A DNA stretch of 64,000 bases, taken from the NCBI RefSeq assembly GCF_000143985.1, contig NC_014364.1, forward strand, positions 186,001-250,000, written 5' to 3'. Positions within the stretch are counted from its first letter, which is position 1; each line of letters begins with the position of its first letter. The stretch is from Sediminispirochaeta smaragdinae DSM 11293 (GTDB lineage: Bacteria > Spirochaetota > Spirochaetia > DSM-16054 > Sediminispirochaetaceae). Below the pieces are notes generated by a model, which saw nothing but the letters and a program-made list of their open reading frames with translations, ran no database searches and had not been told where the DNA came from. The position numbers were made by a program, and so were the translations under genes. Shown here in pieces: positions 15,427 to 23,445 of the stretch.

Positions 15427-15443
15427 GTATTACAAAGTAATAC
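15427..15443. promoter_or_regulatory. Candidate operator of the znu operon
   Basis: GTATTAC and GTAATAC form a perfect inverted repeat around AAA. The 17-bp site is itself flanked on both sides by direct copies of TTTTGTGAG (15413-15421 and 15447-15455). It lies 35 bp upstream of the RHH regulator start. Confidence 0.6.
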
Positions 15444-15480
15444 TGGTTTTGTGAGATGTCAACTACCTTCCGGAGATCCT

Positions 15481-16368
15481 TTACGGAGCCAGCCAGTGAA
15501 TGAGTTGCCGACTTGCCGCACTTAGCGGATGGCGTTTGTCTTGTACAATACAGATTTCCCGTTCAGGTATATCGGTTGAAAGGGTAAGCGCGCGAATCTC
15601 ACCTGAGGCAAGTGCGGGAGATGCCATTATGTGGGGTACGAAACCTATCCCCAGATTCTGTTTGATAAAAGGGATCAGCAAGTCCGCTGTTGCAAGTTCA
15701 ATATCGGCCTTCCATGTCATTTCATGCGAGGCATAGAGGGAGGAGTAAAAACGATATGTTGCGGTTTCTTTCGAAAGCGTGATTAATGGGTATGTCGGTA
15801 ATTCCTCAATGGTAAGAACTCGGTCTCCCAAATGGGAAAACGCAGGTCCGGCCACAAGAATATCCCGAAATTTTTTTACCTTGGTAATGGTTAGATTTTT
15901 TTCGCCTTCGATGGGAGTTGTTACCACCGCAATATCGATTGCTCCCGATTTGATTTCATCGATAAGTGCAGGAGCACTGCGGTTGATGATAGTAAGAGTA
16001 ACCTTGGGATGAGCCTTGTGAAAGGATGCCAGTTTTTCCAGTAGATAACAGTGGATAGCGATTTCCGTGGTTCCGATGGCAACTGCGCCGCTTTCCAGAT
16101 GTAAGGCCCTTGACAGAGCTTTTTCTCCTTCAAATATCGATTCACAGGCAGAAGCTATATGGCTGTAGAGTAGTGCCCCCTCCGGAGTAAAGGTAACCCC
16201 TTTTTTCGAACGAACAAAGAGACGGCACGATAGATCGTGTTCCAGATTCTTGATGCTTCGGCTTACGGAAGGTTGACTGGTCAAAAGGAGATGGGCTGCG
16301 GTTGTGAGATTCTGATGTTTACCCACATAATAGAAGATCTTGTAATATTCGAAATTCGGATTGATCAA
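15481..16368 (-). CDS. LysR-family transcriptional regulator
   Basis: A 295-residue LysR-type regulator. The winged-helix domain (residues 1-60) has FYYVGKHQNLTTAAHLLLTSQPSVSRSIKNLE; the remaining residues form a two-lobed co-inducer domain. I chose the TTG at 16368 (AGGA six nt upstream, protein starting with the usual short MINPNFEYYKIF) instead of a GTG at 16440, because the longer form would cover a good promoter for the neighbouring gene at 16434-16461. The gene is divergent from the small membrane protein gene, a common place for a LysR target. Effector unknown. Confidence 0.88.
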   Translation of the reverse strand: MINPNFEYYKIFYYVGKHQNLTTAAHLLLTSQPSVSRSIKNLEHDLSCRLFVRSKKGVTFTPEGALLYSHIASACESIFEGEKALSRALHLESGAVAIGTTEIAIHCYLLEKLASFHKAHPKVTLTIINRSAPALIDEIKSGAIDIAVVTTPIEGEKNLTITKVKKFRDILVAGPAFSHLGDRVLTIEELPTYPLITLSKETATYRFYSSLYASHEMTWKADIELATADLLIPFIKQNLGIGFVPHIMASPALASGEIRALTLSTDIPEREICIVQDKRHPLSAASRQLIHWLAP

Positions 16369-16433
16369 AATTTTTCCTGCTCTCCTTTGCTTGTTATGCG
16401 TTTCTGATATGATAACAGTATCAACTATGTATT

Positions 16434-16461
16434 TTAACACTTCCGTCGTCTTGTATATAAT
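16434..16461 (+). promoter_or_regulatory. Promoter of the small membrane protein gene
   Basis: TTAACA (16434-16439) and a perfect TATAAT (16456-16461) are separated by 16 bp, 30 nt before the ATG at 16492. The site lies in the divergent gap next to the LysR gene. Confidence 0.55.
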
Positions 16462-16491
16462 CAGCTGAAGATAAAGCTGAAAGCTAAAAGG

Positions 16492-16911
16492 ATGAAAAAT
16501 ATGCTTGATTTACTGGAAGCCTTGATGATTTTATGTTTTGGTCTTTCCTGGCCCATTTCGATTTACCGTTCCTATGTTTCCCGGACGGCAAAAGGGAAAA
16601 GTCTCTTTTTCGAAGTATTTTTGTGGATTGGATATGTCTTTGGTATTTCCAGGAAGATTCTCCAATGGTATGGAAGTGATTCCGCATCCCTAAATTTTCT
16701 TTTCTATCTTGGGTGGTTTTTCTACATCCTGAACATTGTGGAGATTACCATAGACATGGGCCTCTATTTTCGCAACGTCAAACTCGATCGTGAACGTGAG
16801 GCTGAGCCTGGGATAGAGAGGGCCGAAGAGGTTATTGAAGAAAGCAACGAAATTATCGAACAGATGAAAGAGCTTGAGAGAGGACTTGATGGGAAGGCGA
16901 AAGGGAAATAG
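16492..16911 (+). CDS. Small multi-spanning membrane protein with charged coiled-coil tail (SemiSWEET/PQ-loop-like)
   Basis: A 139-residue protein. Residues 6-23, 41-56 and 67-90 are hydrophobic; the spacing and GLSWPISIYRSYVSRTAKGKS recall a single PQ-loop (SemiSWEET-type) triple-helix bundle, but the exact proline-glutamine motif is not clear. Residues 95-139 form a strongly charged, probably coiled-coil tail (REREAEPGIERAEEVIEE and onwards). Its function is unknown. Being divergent from a LysR regulator, it may be a regulated small transporter or a dimerising membrane protein. Confidence 0.7.
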   Translation: MKNMLDLLEALMILCFGLSWPISIYRSYVSRTAKGKSLFFEVFLWIGYVFGISRKILQWYGSDSASLNFLFYLGWFFYILNIVEITIDMGLYFRNVKLDREREAEPGIERAEEVIEESNEIIEQMKELERGLDGKAKGK

Positions 16912-16973
16912 GCTATTCATCCGATAAATTTCTGTTAAGGCACATTCTTTTACCCTTTTAAGAATAACAACAG

Positions 16974-17002
16974 TTGACAGAGTCGTAATCTAACCGCATA
17001 AT
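16974..17002 (+). promoter_or_regulatory. Promoter of the SDR-lyase-transporter operon
   Basis: TTGACA (16974-16979) is a perfect -35 box, followed after 17 bp by CATAAT (16997-17002). A 16-bp palindrome starts 2 bp further on, so repression at the start site is likely. Confidence 0.75.
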
Positions 17003-17004
17003 AA

Positions 17005-17020
17005 AACCAACTAGTTGGTT
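17005..17020. promoter_or_regulatory. Perfect 16-bp palindrome, probable TetR-type operator
   Basis: AACCAACTAGTTGGTT is a perfect palindrome overlapping the predicted transcription start. The TetR-family gene at 20475 in the same operon is the natural candidate to bind it. Confidence 0.7.
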
Positions 17021-17034
17021 GGAGAGTAATACTT

Positions 17035-18087
17035 ATGTCGTATCTGAAAAGGGAAAGGCTCCCTGAATACATTGAATCCGAAGAGGAGCTGGATGACCTC
17101 ATGAGTCTGCCGTCGAAGCAGCTTATCGACTTTCAAAAAAATTTGGAGGGCGACCTCATAATTCTGGGGGTCGGGGGCAAGATTGGTGTTCAGTTGGCAC
17201 TGGCTGCAAAAAAGGCATCTATAGCTGCAGCCGTGCCGAGGCGGATCATAGGGGTCTCACGTTTTAGTAATCCGGAGAAAAGGACACAACTTGAAGAAAA
17301 GGGGATAGAGACCATCAGTTGTGATCTTTCCGATCCTGTTGCGGTAAAGCAACTTCCCGACGCAAAAAACGTTGTGTTTATGGTCGGGAGAAAGTTCGGG
17401 ACCTGCGGCTCGGAAGAAGAAACCTGGGCAATGAACACCCTTGTTCCCGATTATGTATCAAGGCGCTATGCCAATAGTGCTATTGTCGTCTACTCAACAG
17501 GAAATGTATACGGCCTGGTTCCCGTCAATTGCGGCGGTTCTATAGAGGCCGATACCCTTCATCCCCAAGGAGAATATGCAATAAGCGCCCTCGGCCGGGA
17601 GCGGATTTTCCAGTATTACAGCAAAAAGAATGAAACACCGATCTCCATTTTGCGCCTCAACTATGCAATTGACCTTCGCTACGGTGTACTGCGGGAGATT
17701 GGAGAAAAGGTGAAAAACCAGGAGGTCATAGACCTTTCCATGGGAAACGTAAACGTAATATGGCAGGGAGACGTCATCAACCAAACCCTGCTTTCCTTTG
17801 CTCACTGCACATCACCAGCGAATATCATCAATATTACCGGGCCTGAAACAGTCTCTATCAGGTATGTTGCAGGACGTTTTAGCCGACTTTTCAATAAACC
17901 ATTAAGGCTTGAGGGGGAGGAGAGCGGCACCGCCTTACTGAACAATGCTTCGTATGCCGCTTCTCTTTTTGGTTACCCTCATGTGAGTCTTCTGACAATG
18001 GTGAAATGGATTGCCCATTGGCTGGAGATCGGGGGGACTTCCCTTGATAAACCGACCCATTTTGCCTCCCGAAACGGGATATTCTAG
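17035..18087 (+). CDS. Extended short-chain dehydrogenase/epimerase-family protein
   Basis: A 350-residue NAD(P)-binding protein. LIILGVGGKIGVQLALAA (about residues 42-59) is the Rossmann glycine motif; VVYSTGNVYGL and GEYAISALGRERI form the active-site region. The usual Tyr-x-x-x-Lys pair reads Tyr-Ala-Ile-Ser-Ala here, so the catalytic lysine is replaced, and the protein may bind nucleotide without normal dehydrogenase chemistry or use another base. It is first gene of a TetR-controlled cassette, 11 nt before a DHDPS-family lyase, suggesting sugar-acid or amino-sugar metabolism. Substrate unknown. Confidence 0.8.
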   Translation: MSYLKRERLPEYIESEEELDDLMSLPSKQLIDFQKNLEGDLIILGVGGKIGVQLALAAKKASIAAAVPRRIIGVSRFSNPEKRTQLEEKGIETISCDLSDPVAVKQLPDAKNVVFMVGRKFGTCGSEEETWAMNTLVPDYVSRRYANSAIVVYSTGNVYGLVPVNCGGSIEADTLHPQGEYAISALGRERIFQYYSKKNETPISILRLNYAIDLRYGVLREIGEKVKNQEVIDLSMGNVNVIWQGDVINQTLLSFAHCTSPANIINITGPETVSIRYVAGRFSRLFNKPLRLEGEESGTALLNNASYAASLFGYPHVSLLTMVKWIAHWLEIGGTSLDKPTHFASRNGIF

Positions 18088-18098
18088 GAGCATACCTT

Positions 18099-19157
18099 AT
18101 GAATATGAAAGAAATTCGTCGTCTGCTCTTCCAGGGAATGGCAATTCCGGCAATTCCCCTTGCCTTGCATGAAGATGGTACATTTGATCCCTTGCATCAA
18201 CGCGCCCTGCTCCGCTACTACATCGATTCCGGGGTAGGAGGAATTGCGGCTGCAGTCCATACCACGCAGTTTGAAATTCGAGAACGGCCTGACTTTTTTA
18301 GGGACTTCCTCACCTTCGTTTCCGGGGAAATCTCTTCTTACGCTGCAAAAAAAGGACGGCAAATACTAAAAATCGGTGGTGTTTGTGGGAATACGAAGGC
18401 TGCTGTTTCGGAGGCCGGACTTCTCAGAGAAAAAGGCTTCGATCTTGGACTTCTTAGTCTTGCGACATTCAAGGGAAAGAGCCCCGACAGCATCCTTGAA
18501 CATTGCAGAAAGGTTGCAAAAGAGATCCCTTTGTTCGGATTTTATCTGCAGCCTGCGGTTGGCGGCATTCCCCTGTCTCGCGATTTCTGGAAAGACTTTG
18601 CGTCGATTCCCAATGTGCTTGGCATTAAGGTGGCGCCCTTCAACCGATATAAAACCCTCGATGTCGTTCAGGGGGTCTCGGAGGCAGGGCGCGGCCATGA
18701 GGTCGCTTTGTACACGGGAAACGATGATAGCATTATTTTCGATCTGCTTTCATCCTACCCGTGTTCAGGGGAAGAGGGGAGAGCGCTACGCTTTTCCGGT
18801 GGTCTGTTGGGACACTGGTGTGTCTGGACCAGCAAGGCGGTGGAACTACTTGAGGAGATCAAGAAGCTTAGGGCAAAAGGATCGGATATCCCTTTTGAGC
18901 TGCTGGAACGGGCTCAAAAGATTACCGATGCAAATGCCGCGATTTTCGATGCACAGAACGATTTCGCCGGGGTAATCCCAGGGGTCCACGAGATCCTTCG
19001 CCGGCAGGGACTTCTTGAATCGAGACGTTGTCTTGATCCTTCTTTGGAACTATCACCATCCCAGATGGGAGAGATCGAAAGGGTGATTGGTGCATATCCT
19101 GAACTTCAGGATGATGCGTTTATATCGTTACATATTGACCAATGGCTAACAAACTAA
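18099..19157 (+). CDS. Dihydrodipicolinate synthase/N-acetylneuraminate lyase family protein
   Basis: A 352-residue class I aldolase-type barrel, somewhat longer than the 290-310 usual for DapA. Lys177 in VLGIKVAPFNRY is the expected Schiff-base lysine and Tyr149 in FGFYLQPAVGG the matching tyrosine. Close relatives act on 2-keto acids derived from sugars, sialic acid or hydroxyproline, and it is not in a lysine operon. Its place between an SDR and an unusual Nramp-like transporter points to catabolism of an imported organic acid or amide, with the ArgE-like enzyme at the end of the cassette. Confidence 0.82.
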   Translation: MNMKEIRRLLFQGMAIPAIPLALHEDGTFDPLHQRALLRYYIDSGVGGIAAAVHTTQFEIRERPDFFRDFLTFVSGEISSYAAKKGRQILKIGGVCGNTKAAVSEAGLLREKGFDLGLLSLATFKGKSPDSILEHCRKVAKEIPLFGFYLQPAVGGIPLSRDFWKDFASIPNVLGIKVAPFNRYKTLDVVQGVSEAGRGHEVALYTGNDDSIIFDLLSSYPCSGEEGRALRFSGGLLGHWCVWTSKAVELLEEIKKLRAKGSDIPFELLERAQKITDANAAIFDAQNDFAGVIPGVHEILRRQGLLESRRCLDPSLELSPSQMGEIERVIGAYPELQDDAFISLHIDQWLTN

Positions 19158-19169
19158 AAGGGGGAATCT

Positions 19170-20381
19170 ATGGATAAAAAGGGAAAAGGGATATCACAAT
19201 TGGCCTTCCTGCTTGGTCCGGGGGTGATAACAGCTGCCACGGTCCTTGGCCCGGGAAGCATCACGGTAAGCAGCAAATCCGGCGCGCTGATGGAATATAG
19301 CGTGCTTTGGGCGGTCGTCATCGCAGGAATTTTCATGGCGACATTTACCAGAATGGCTGCAAGGATCGGTTGTCTGAATGATGATTCACTCTTAAACATC
19401 GTCAGGACAAAACAGCATCCTGTTCTGGCAGTCGTGGTCGGTTTGAGTGTGTTTCTTATTGCGGGGGGCTTCCAGACAGGGAACAATATCGGTGTCGGCC
19501 TTGCAATGGATGCAATGTTCGGTGGTGGTATCATGCTGTGGGCACCGGTTTTTACCATTATTGCTCTTCTCTTTATTTGGATATCGCGGGATTTTTACAA
19601 GCTGCTCGAAAAGGTGATGATGACCTTGGTTGTGATTATGATTGTCGCCTTCATAGCGAACGTCTTTATGGCTGGTCCCAGTGTTGGAAAGATAGCCTTA
19701 GGGCTTGTTCCTTCTCAGCCTAAAATATGGGGCCTCGTCATTGCCATCTCCGCAACAAGTTTTAGCATTGCAGCTGCCGCATATCAGGCCTACCTGGTAC
19801 AGGGAAAGGGATGGAGTGCTGCGTTTCTAAAAAAAGCACAGCGAGATGCGACCATAGGAATCGTCATTTTGTGTGGTCTGGCGGCCCTTATCATGATTAC
19901 ATCGGCGGCGGTTCTTGCACCGCGGGGTATCGGGGTCAAGAGCGCCGTTGACATGGCAATCCAGCTTGAGCCTCTGTTGGGGCCTTTGGCAAAATGGCTT
20001 TTCCTCTTTGGCCTTTTGGCAGCCTCCTTTTCTTCCTTTATCTCGAATGCCGTTCTCGGCGGTATGTTTCTCTCCGACGGCTTCGGCCTTGGTAAAAGCC
20101 TCAACGACATCTCCGTGAAGGTATTTACAACGGTACTTCTGCTTTTCAGCACCACCCTTGCCGTGATACTGAAGACGAACCCCATAGAGGTGCTCGTGGT
20201 TGCCCAGGCCTCGACAATTCTGGGAGGGCCGTTGGTTGCCATCGTGCTCCTGCTTCTTGGAAACAACAAAGATGTGTTGCAGGAGCATACCAACAAGCCT
20301 GTTACCAATGTCATCGCCGTGTTGGCGATCCTCTGGATAAGTTATCTCTCCTATAACCAATTGATGGCCTTCATTGGTTGA
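19170..20381 (+). CDS. Nramp-fold transporter without the metal-binding motif
   Basis: A 403-residue membrane protein of about 11 helices with clear overall similarity to Nramp/MntH (GPGVITAATVLGPGSITVSSKSGA in helix 1). In true metal Nramps helix 1 carries DPGN and helix 6 carries MPH; here the matching positions read GPGS (Gly27, Ser30) and SFSIAAAAY, so the Asp, Asn, Met and His metal ligands are all missing. It is therefore unlikely to carry Mn, Fe or Mg ions by the known route. Linked genes for an SDR, a DHDPS-like lyase and a deacylase suggest an organic solute. Stop at 20381 is followed by a hairpin. Confidence 0.83.
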   Translation: MDKKGKGISQLAFLLGPGVITAATVLGPGSITVSSKSGALMEYSVLWAVVIAGIFMATFTRMAARIGCLNDDSLLNIVRTKQHPVLAVVVGLSVFLIAGGFQTGNNIGVGLAMDAMFGGGIMLWAPVFTIIALLFIWISRDFYKLLEKVMMTLVVIMIVAFIANVFMAGPSVGKIALGLVPSQPKIWGLVIAISATSFSIAAAAYQAYLVQGKGWSAAFLKKAQRDATIGIVILCGLAALIMITSAAVLAPRGIGVKSAVDMAIQLEPLLGPLAKWLFLFGLLAASFSSFISNAVLGGMFLSDGFGLGKSLNDISVKVFTTVLLLFSTTLAVILKTNPIEVLVVAQASTILGGPLVAIVLLLLGNNKDVLQEHTNKPVTNVIAVLAILWISYLSYNQLMAFIG

Positions 20382-20408
20382 GTTAGAATGCTGTCGGGAT
20401 TAGCATCT

Positions 20409-20441
20409 AAAGAGCAATACGTACCGGTATTGCTCTTTCTT
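20409..20441 (+). terminator. Strong hairpin after the transporter gene
   Basis: AAAGAGCAATAC and GTATTGCTCTTT pair perfectly across a 6-nt loop (GTACCG), followed by TTTCTT. Flanking TAGCAT/ATGCTA can extend the stem. It lies between the transporter and the TetR gene and is likely a terminator or attenuator. Confidence 0.75.
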
Positions 20442-20474
20442 CCAATGCTAAAATTTGAATCCGATGGGATTGTC

Positions 20475-21074
20475 ATGCAAAAACGGAGCAGGGACACAAA
20501 GGAACGTATTTTCAAGGCCGCGGTAGAGGAATTTGCCAAGTCGGGGTTTCACGGTGCACGTGTAGATAATATTGCGAAAAAGGCTAAGAGCAATAAGGAA
20601 CGCATCTATGCCTATTTCGGCAGCAAAGAAGACCTTTTCATCGAGGTATGGAAGCGTACCTATATGCTTATTATCGAGGTTGATGAACAGTTTATGGACC
20701 TAACCGATGAGGATATCCCATCCCTCACCGGAATCATATTGAAACGGTATGTGCATTTCCATCAGGAACATTCGGAATTCTGGAAGATCTTCGTGTGGGA
20801 AAATATGCTTGATGGAAAACATACGGAAAAGGTAAAGGGATTCAAAGAAAGGCCTTATAAACATTTGCGTAGACTCTATGCAAGGGGGCAGGAGCTGGGA
20901 TTCTTCTCCCGTGAGGTCTCTTTCGAGACCTATATGTTCGTCATCACTGCCGTTTCGTTTTTCTATGCTTCGAATAGGTGCACCATGAGCCAGTCCCTCT
21001 CGATAAACCTCACCAACAATGATGTTGTTGAGGGGATGATTGAAGAAGCAACAAAGATGCTTAATGGAAAATGA
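20475..21074 (+). CDS. TetR-family transcriptional regulator
   Basis: A 199-residue TetR-type repressor. The ATG at 20475 (MQKRSRDTKERIFKAAVEEFAKSGFHGARV) is chosen because the longer frame from 20388 would span the hairpin. The helix-turn-helix covers residues about 25-50 with IAKKAKSNKERIYAYFGSKEDLF. The C-terminal ligand domain is ordinary in length. It likely controls its own cassette through the palindrome at 17005-17020; the hairpin between it and the transporter should keep its expression lower than the upstream genes. It overlaps nothing and is 3 nt from the ArgE-like gene. Confidence 0.87.
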   Translation: MQKRSRDTKERIFKAAVEEFAKSGFHGARVDNIAKKAKSNKERIYAYFGSKEDLFIEVWKRTYMLIIEVDEQFMDLTDEDIPSLTGIILKRYVHFHQEHSEFWKIFVWENMLDGKHTEKVKGFKERPYKHLRRLYARGQELGFFSREVSFETYMFVITAVSFFYASNRCTMSQSLSINLTNNDVVEGMIEEATKMLNGK

Positions 21075-21077
21075 TAT

Positions 21078-22277
21078 ATGATCATGGAACAACAATTGGA
21101 AAAGATCTCCCAGGAGGCGGTGCGCATTCTGTCGGATCTTGTTTCCTTCAGAAGTGTAAGCGGTTCGGATAATGAGGATATCATCACATACATTGCCGAT
21201 TACCTTATCTCATACGGATTATCCCCCAAGCGGATCTCCGCCGGTCGTTCGCACAGTAATAATCTTTTCGTAACCATAGGGGAAAGCCGGGATGGTGGAG
21301 TGCTGCTTTCCGGGCACACCGATATTGTCCCCGCATCTGGCGCAGGCTGGGATTCGGATCCCTTTGTACTGAGCCCCCGCCAGGTGTGTGGGGAAGAGAT
21401 GCTGTATGGACGGGGTGCCTGCGATATGAAGGGCTTTCTTGCCGCTATTCTCGCGTTGGTTCCACGCTGGATCGAAAAACGATTGGGCTGCAATAAGGAG
21501 CCGATTCATCTTGCCTTTACCTATGATGAGGAGATCGGATGCATTGGCGTCGACGATCTTATCGCCGAATTAGGTTCGTGCCTCCCCCGTCCAGATGCGG
21601 TGCTTGTTGGAGAGCCTACCTTGCTGCGGCCCGCAGACGGACATAAAAGCGCATCACGCTATATCACCACGGTTAAAGGTGTATCCACCCACTCCAGTCG
21701 TCCTGCCTCCGGGGTAAACGCCATCTATGGGGCAAATCATCTTATTGCCGAACTTCAAAGATTCGCCGGGGAGATACAAAGCCGGAGTTCCCGGGATCCG
21801 GAAGCCCGGCGTTTCGATCCCCCCTATTCAACCATTTCCCTTGGGACCATTCATGGGGGAACGGCAATCAACGTCGTGGCAGAGCAGTGTGAATTGGGGT
21901 GGGAGGCACGGGCCCTTCCCTGGGAGGATCCTCAGCAATACCTGCGACACATTGAAGACTTTTCCCGCCACCTGTCAGAGACACTCCCTGACGGAAAGAA
22001 ATTGGTGTTTACCCATCGGCTCGACTCCTTTCTTCCCGGGCTTAGCCCGAAGGCCTCTAAGGCATATGGCTATTATCAAGCCATGATGGTCGCAGGTAAC
22101 AAAATCCCCCAACCTACTACAACCGTCGCGTTTGGTACCGAGGCGGGGAAGTATGACCAGGCCGGGATTCCCGCCTTGATCTGGGGACCGGGGTCGATTG
22201 ACAGGGCCCACGGGAAGAATGAATACATCGAGAAACAACAACTTGTTGACTGCTGTGCTCTGCTGTCGAAGCTCTGA
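21078..22277 (+). CDS. M20-family metallopeptidase, acetylornithine deacetylase-like (ArgE)
   Basis: A 399-residue dinuclear zinc hydrolase of the ArgE/DapE group. Ligand-bearing motifs are LLSGHTDIVPA, YGRGACDMKGF and TYDEEIGC with GEPT following; VKGVSTHSSRPASGVNAI is the dimerisation/substrate region. It removes an acyl group from an N-acyl amino acid. Because it sits in a TetR/Nramp/DHDPS cassette and not among arginine genes, the substrate may be an N-acyl compound brought in by the transporter. ATG 21078 or 21084 may be used. Confidence 0.85.
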   Translation: MIMEQQLEKISQEAVRILSDLVSFRSVSGSDNEDIITYIADYLISYGLSPKRISAGRSHSNNLFVTIGESRDGGVLLSGHTDIVPASGAGWDSDPFVLSPRQVCGEEMLYGRGACDMKGFLAAILALVPRWIEKRLGCNKEPIHLAFTYDEEIGCIGVDDLIAELGSCLPRPDAVLVGEPTLLRPADGHKSASRYITTVKGVSTHSSRPASGVNAIYGANHLIAELQRFAGEIQSRSSRDPEARRFDPPYSTISLGTIHGGTAINVVAEQCELGWEARALPWEDPQQYLRHIEDFSRHLSETLPDGKKLVFTHRLDSFLPGLSPKASKAYGYYQAMMVAGNKIPQPTTTVAFGTEAGKYDQAGIPALIWGPGSIDRAHGKNEYIEKQQLVDCCALLSKL

Positions 22278-22341
22278 TAGAAATAGATAAAATTTGAAAA
22301 AGTCCGTTTGTAAGGGTACCTATACCTGTTACACTTAGCAT

Positions 22342-23445
22342 ATGGAAAAGAAAAGCAGAATCATCTTGTTGATTGGGTTGGGACTTTTTTTGTGTCTTTG
22401 CTCACCTCTTTTTGCCGATCCCGGACTGGAGGCCCTGTACAAGGAACATTTCGATACCCTTGTTACTTCCGTCTACCCTCTTTTTGATGTGAGATTCTTT
22501 CCTTCTGGTGCGTTGGAGGATTCTTTTTCGCCTTTAGAGGAGCAACGGGCTCAAGAACTTTTTTCGGTTCTGGACGACTACCTCGATAAAGACGAGGATC
22601 CCCATCCCTATCTGATAGACGCCCGCGATTACGGTACGAAAGCCTTTGCTGAAGGGGCTTTTTCAATTGGTACCTATGCTGCCGGGGATGATTTCCCATC
22701 GCTTTTTCCCGTCATTGAGCCGAAATTCACCCCTGATGGCAATGATGCCATGATTCGCCTTGCCCTCTCGAAGCGGGCATTCGATGAGGAAGGCGTAGCG
22801 ACCGCTGTTGCCGTCGCACAGTTTGCAAATCTTTTGAAGCAATTCTACGACGCCAACCACAATAGCATCGTCCAGTTTATTAACGGAAGAAACCTTTCCG
22901 AGGAGTTTCTTTACATGCGTGACGCCTTGATGGTGCAGGATTCTGTCATCGAATTTTACCTTGATGCTTCGGATAAAACCCTGGAGGGCGCCGAATTTTT
23001 TCTCGCCGATTCCTTTTTTCGGGATCAGATGGACAGCGTCATGATGCTCGGCTACGGTATTGATCAGCGGATGATGAAATTCCTTGATACCCGTTACCAG
23101 GTCCTGCTTTCCCAACAGGAAAACTTTGAATCGTTTATCGACGGTTTTGACCAGATGATACAGGGGGCCGAGGACAATGCTCCGGACCCCGAACAAGGTA
23201 GTGAGTTTGATCTTTTGATCTACCGAAACAGGGTGGCAACCATGTGGATCTTTCAGGGGTGGTATCTTGCCCTGCTTCCCGGTCGTTTCCCCGTCTATGA
23301 CGCCCCGGAACCAATCAAGATGAAGCTGTCTGCGCTTTTGCGCCGCTGGGAGGGGATGGAGGATGATATCCTTGCTTCCGAAGCGATGTTGACCCAGAAG
23401 CGTACCGAGTTTGTCGCCAGGATCATGGAGCCTGCCGATGGTTGA
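22342..23445 (+). CDS. Exported protein of unknown function
   Basis: A 367-residue protein with an N-terminal signal (MEKKSRIILLIGLGLFLCLCSPLFA, cleaved near residue 25). The mature part is rich in acidic and aromatic residues and mostly alpha-helical in appearance, with no catalytic motif I recognise. A signal-anchored or periplasmic location is expected. It overlaps the ankyrin gene by 8 nt, so the two are probably co-translated and may work together. I cannot assign a role. Confidence 0.72.
   Translation: MEKKSRIILLIGLGLFLCLCSPLFADPGLEALYKEHFDTLVTSVYPLFDVRFFPSGALEDSFSPLEEQRAQELFSVLDDYLDKDEDPHPYLIDARDYGTKAFAEGAFSIGTYAAGDDFPSLFPVIEPKFTPDGNDAMIRLALSKRAFDEEGVATAVAVAQFANLLKQFYDANHNSIVQFINGRNLSEEFLYMRDALMVQDSVIEFYLDASDKTLEGAEFFLADSFFRDQMDSVMMLGYGIDQRMMKFLDTRYQVLLSQQENFESFIDGFDQMIQGAEDNAPDPEQGSEFDLLIYRNRVATMWIFQGWYLALLPGRFPVYDAPEPIKMKLSALLRRWEGMEDDILASEAMLTQKRTEFVARIMEPADG

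Noticed and set aside
16369-16440. N-terminal extension of the LysR protein to GTG 16440
   Set aside because: It would cover the -35 of the neighbouring promoter and adds 24 residues not typical for LysR proteins; the TTG at 16368 has a better ribosome binding site. Not fully excluded.
20388-20474. N-terminal extension of the TetR protein
   Set aside because: The DNA forms the transporter's terminator hairpin, and TetR domains begin at MQKRSRD.
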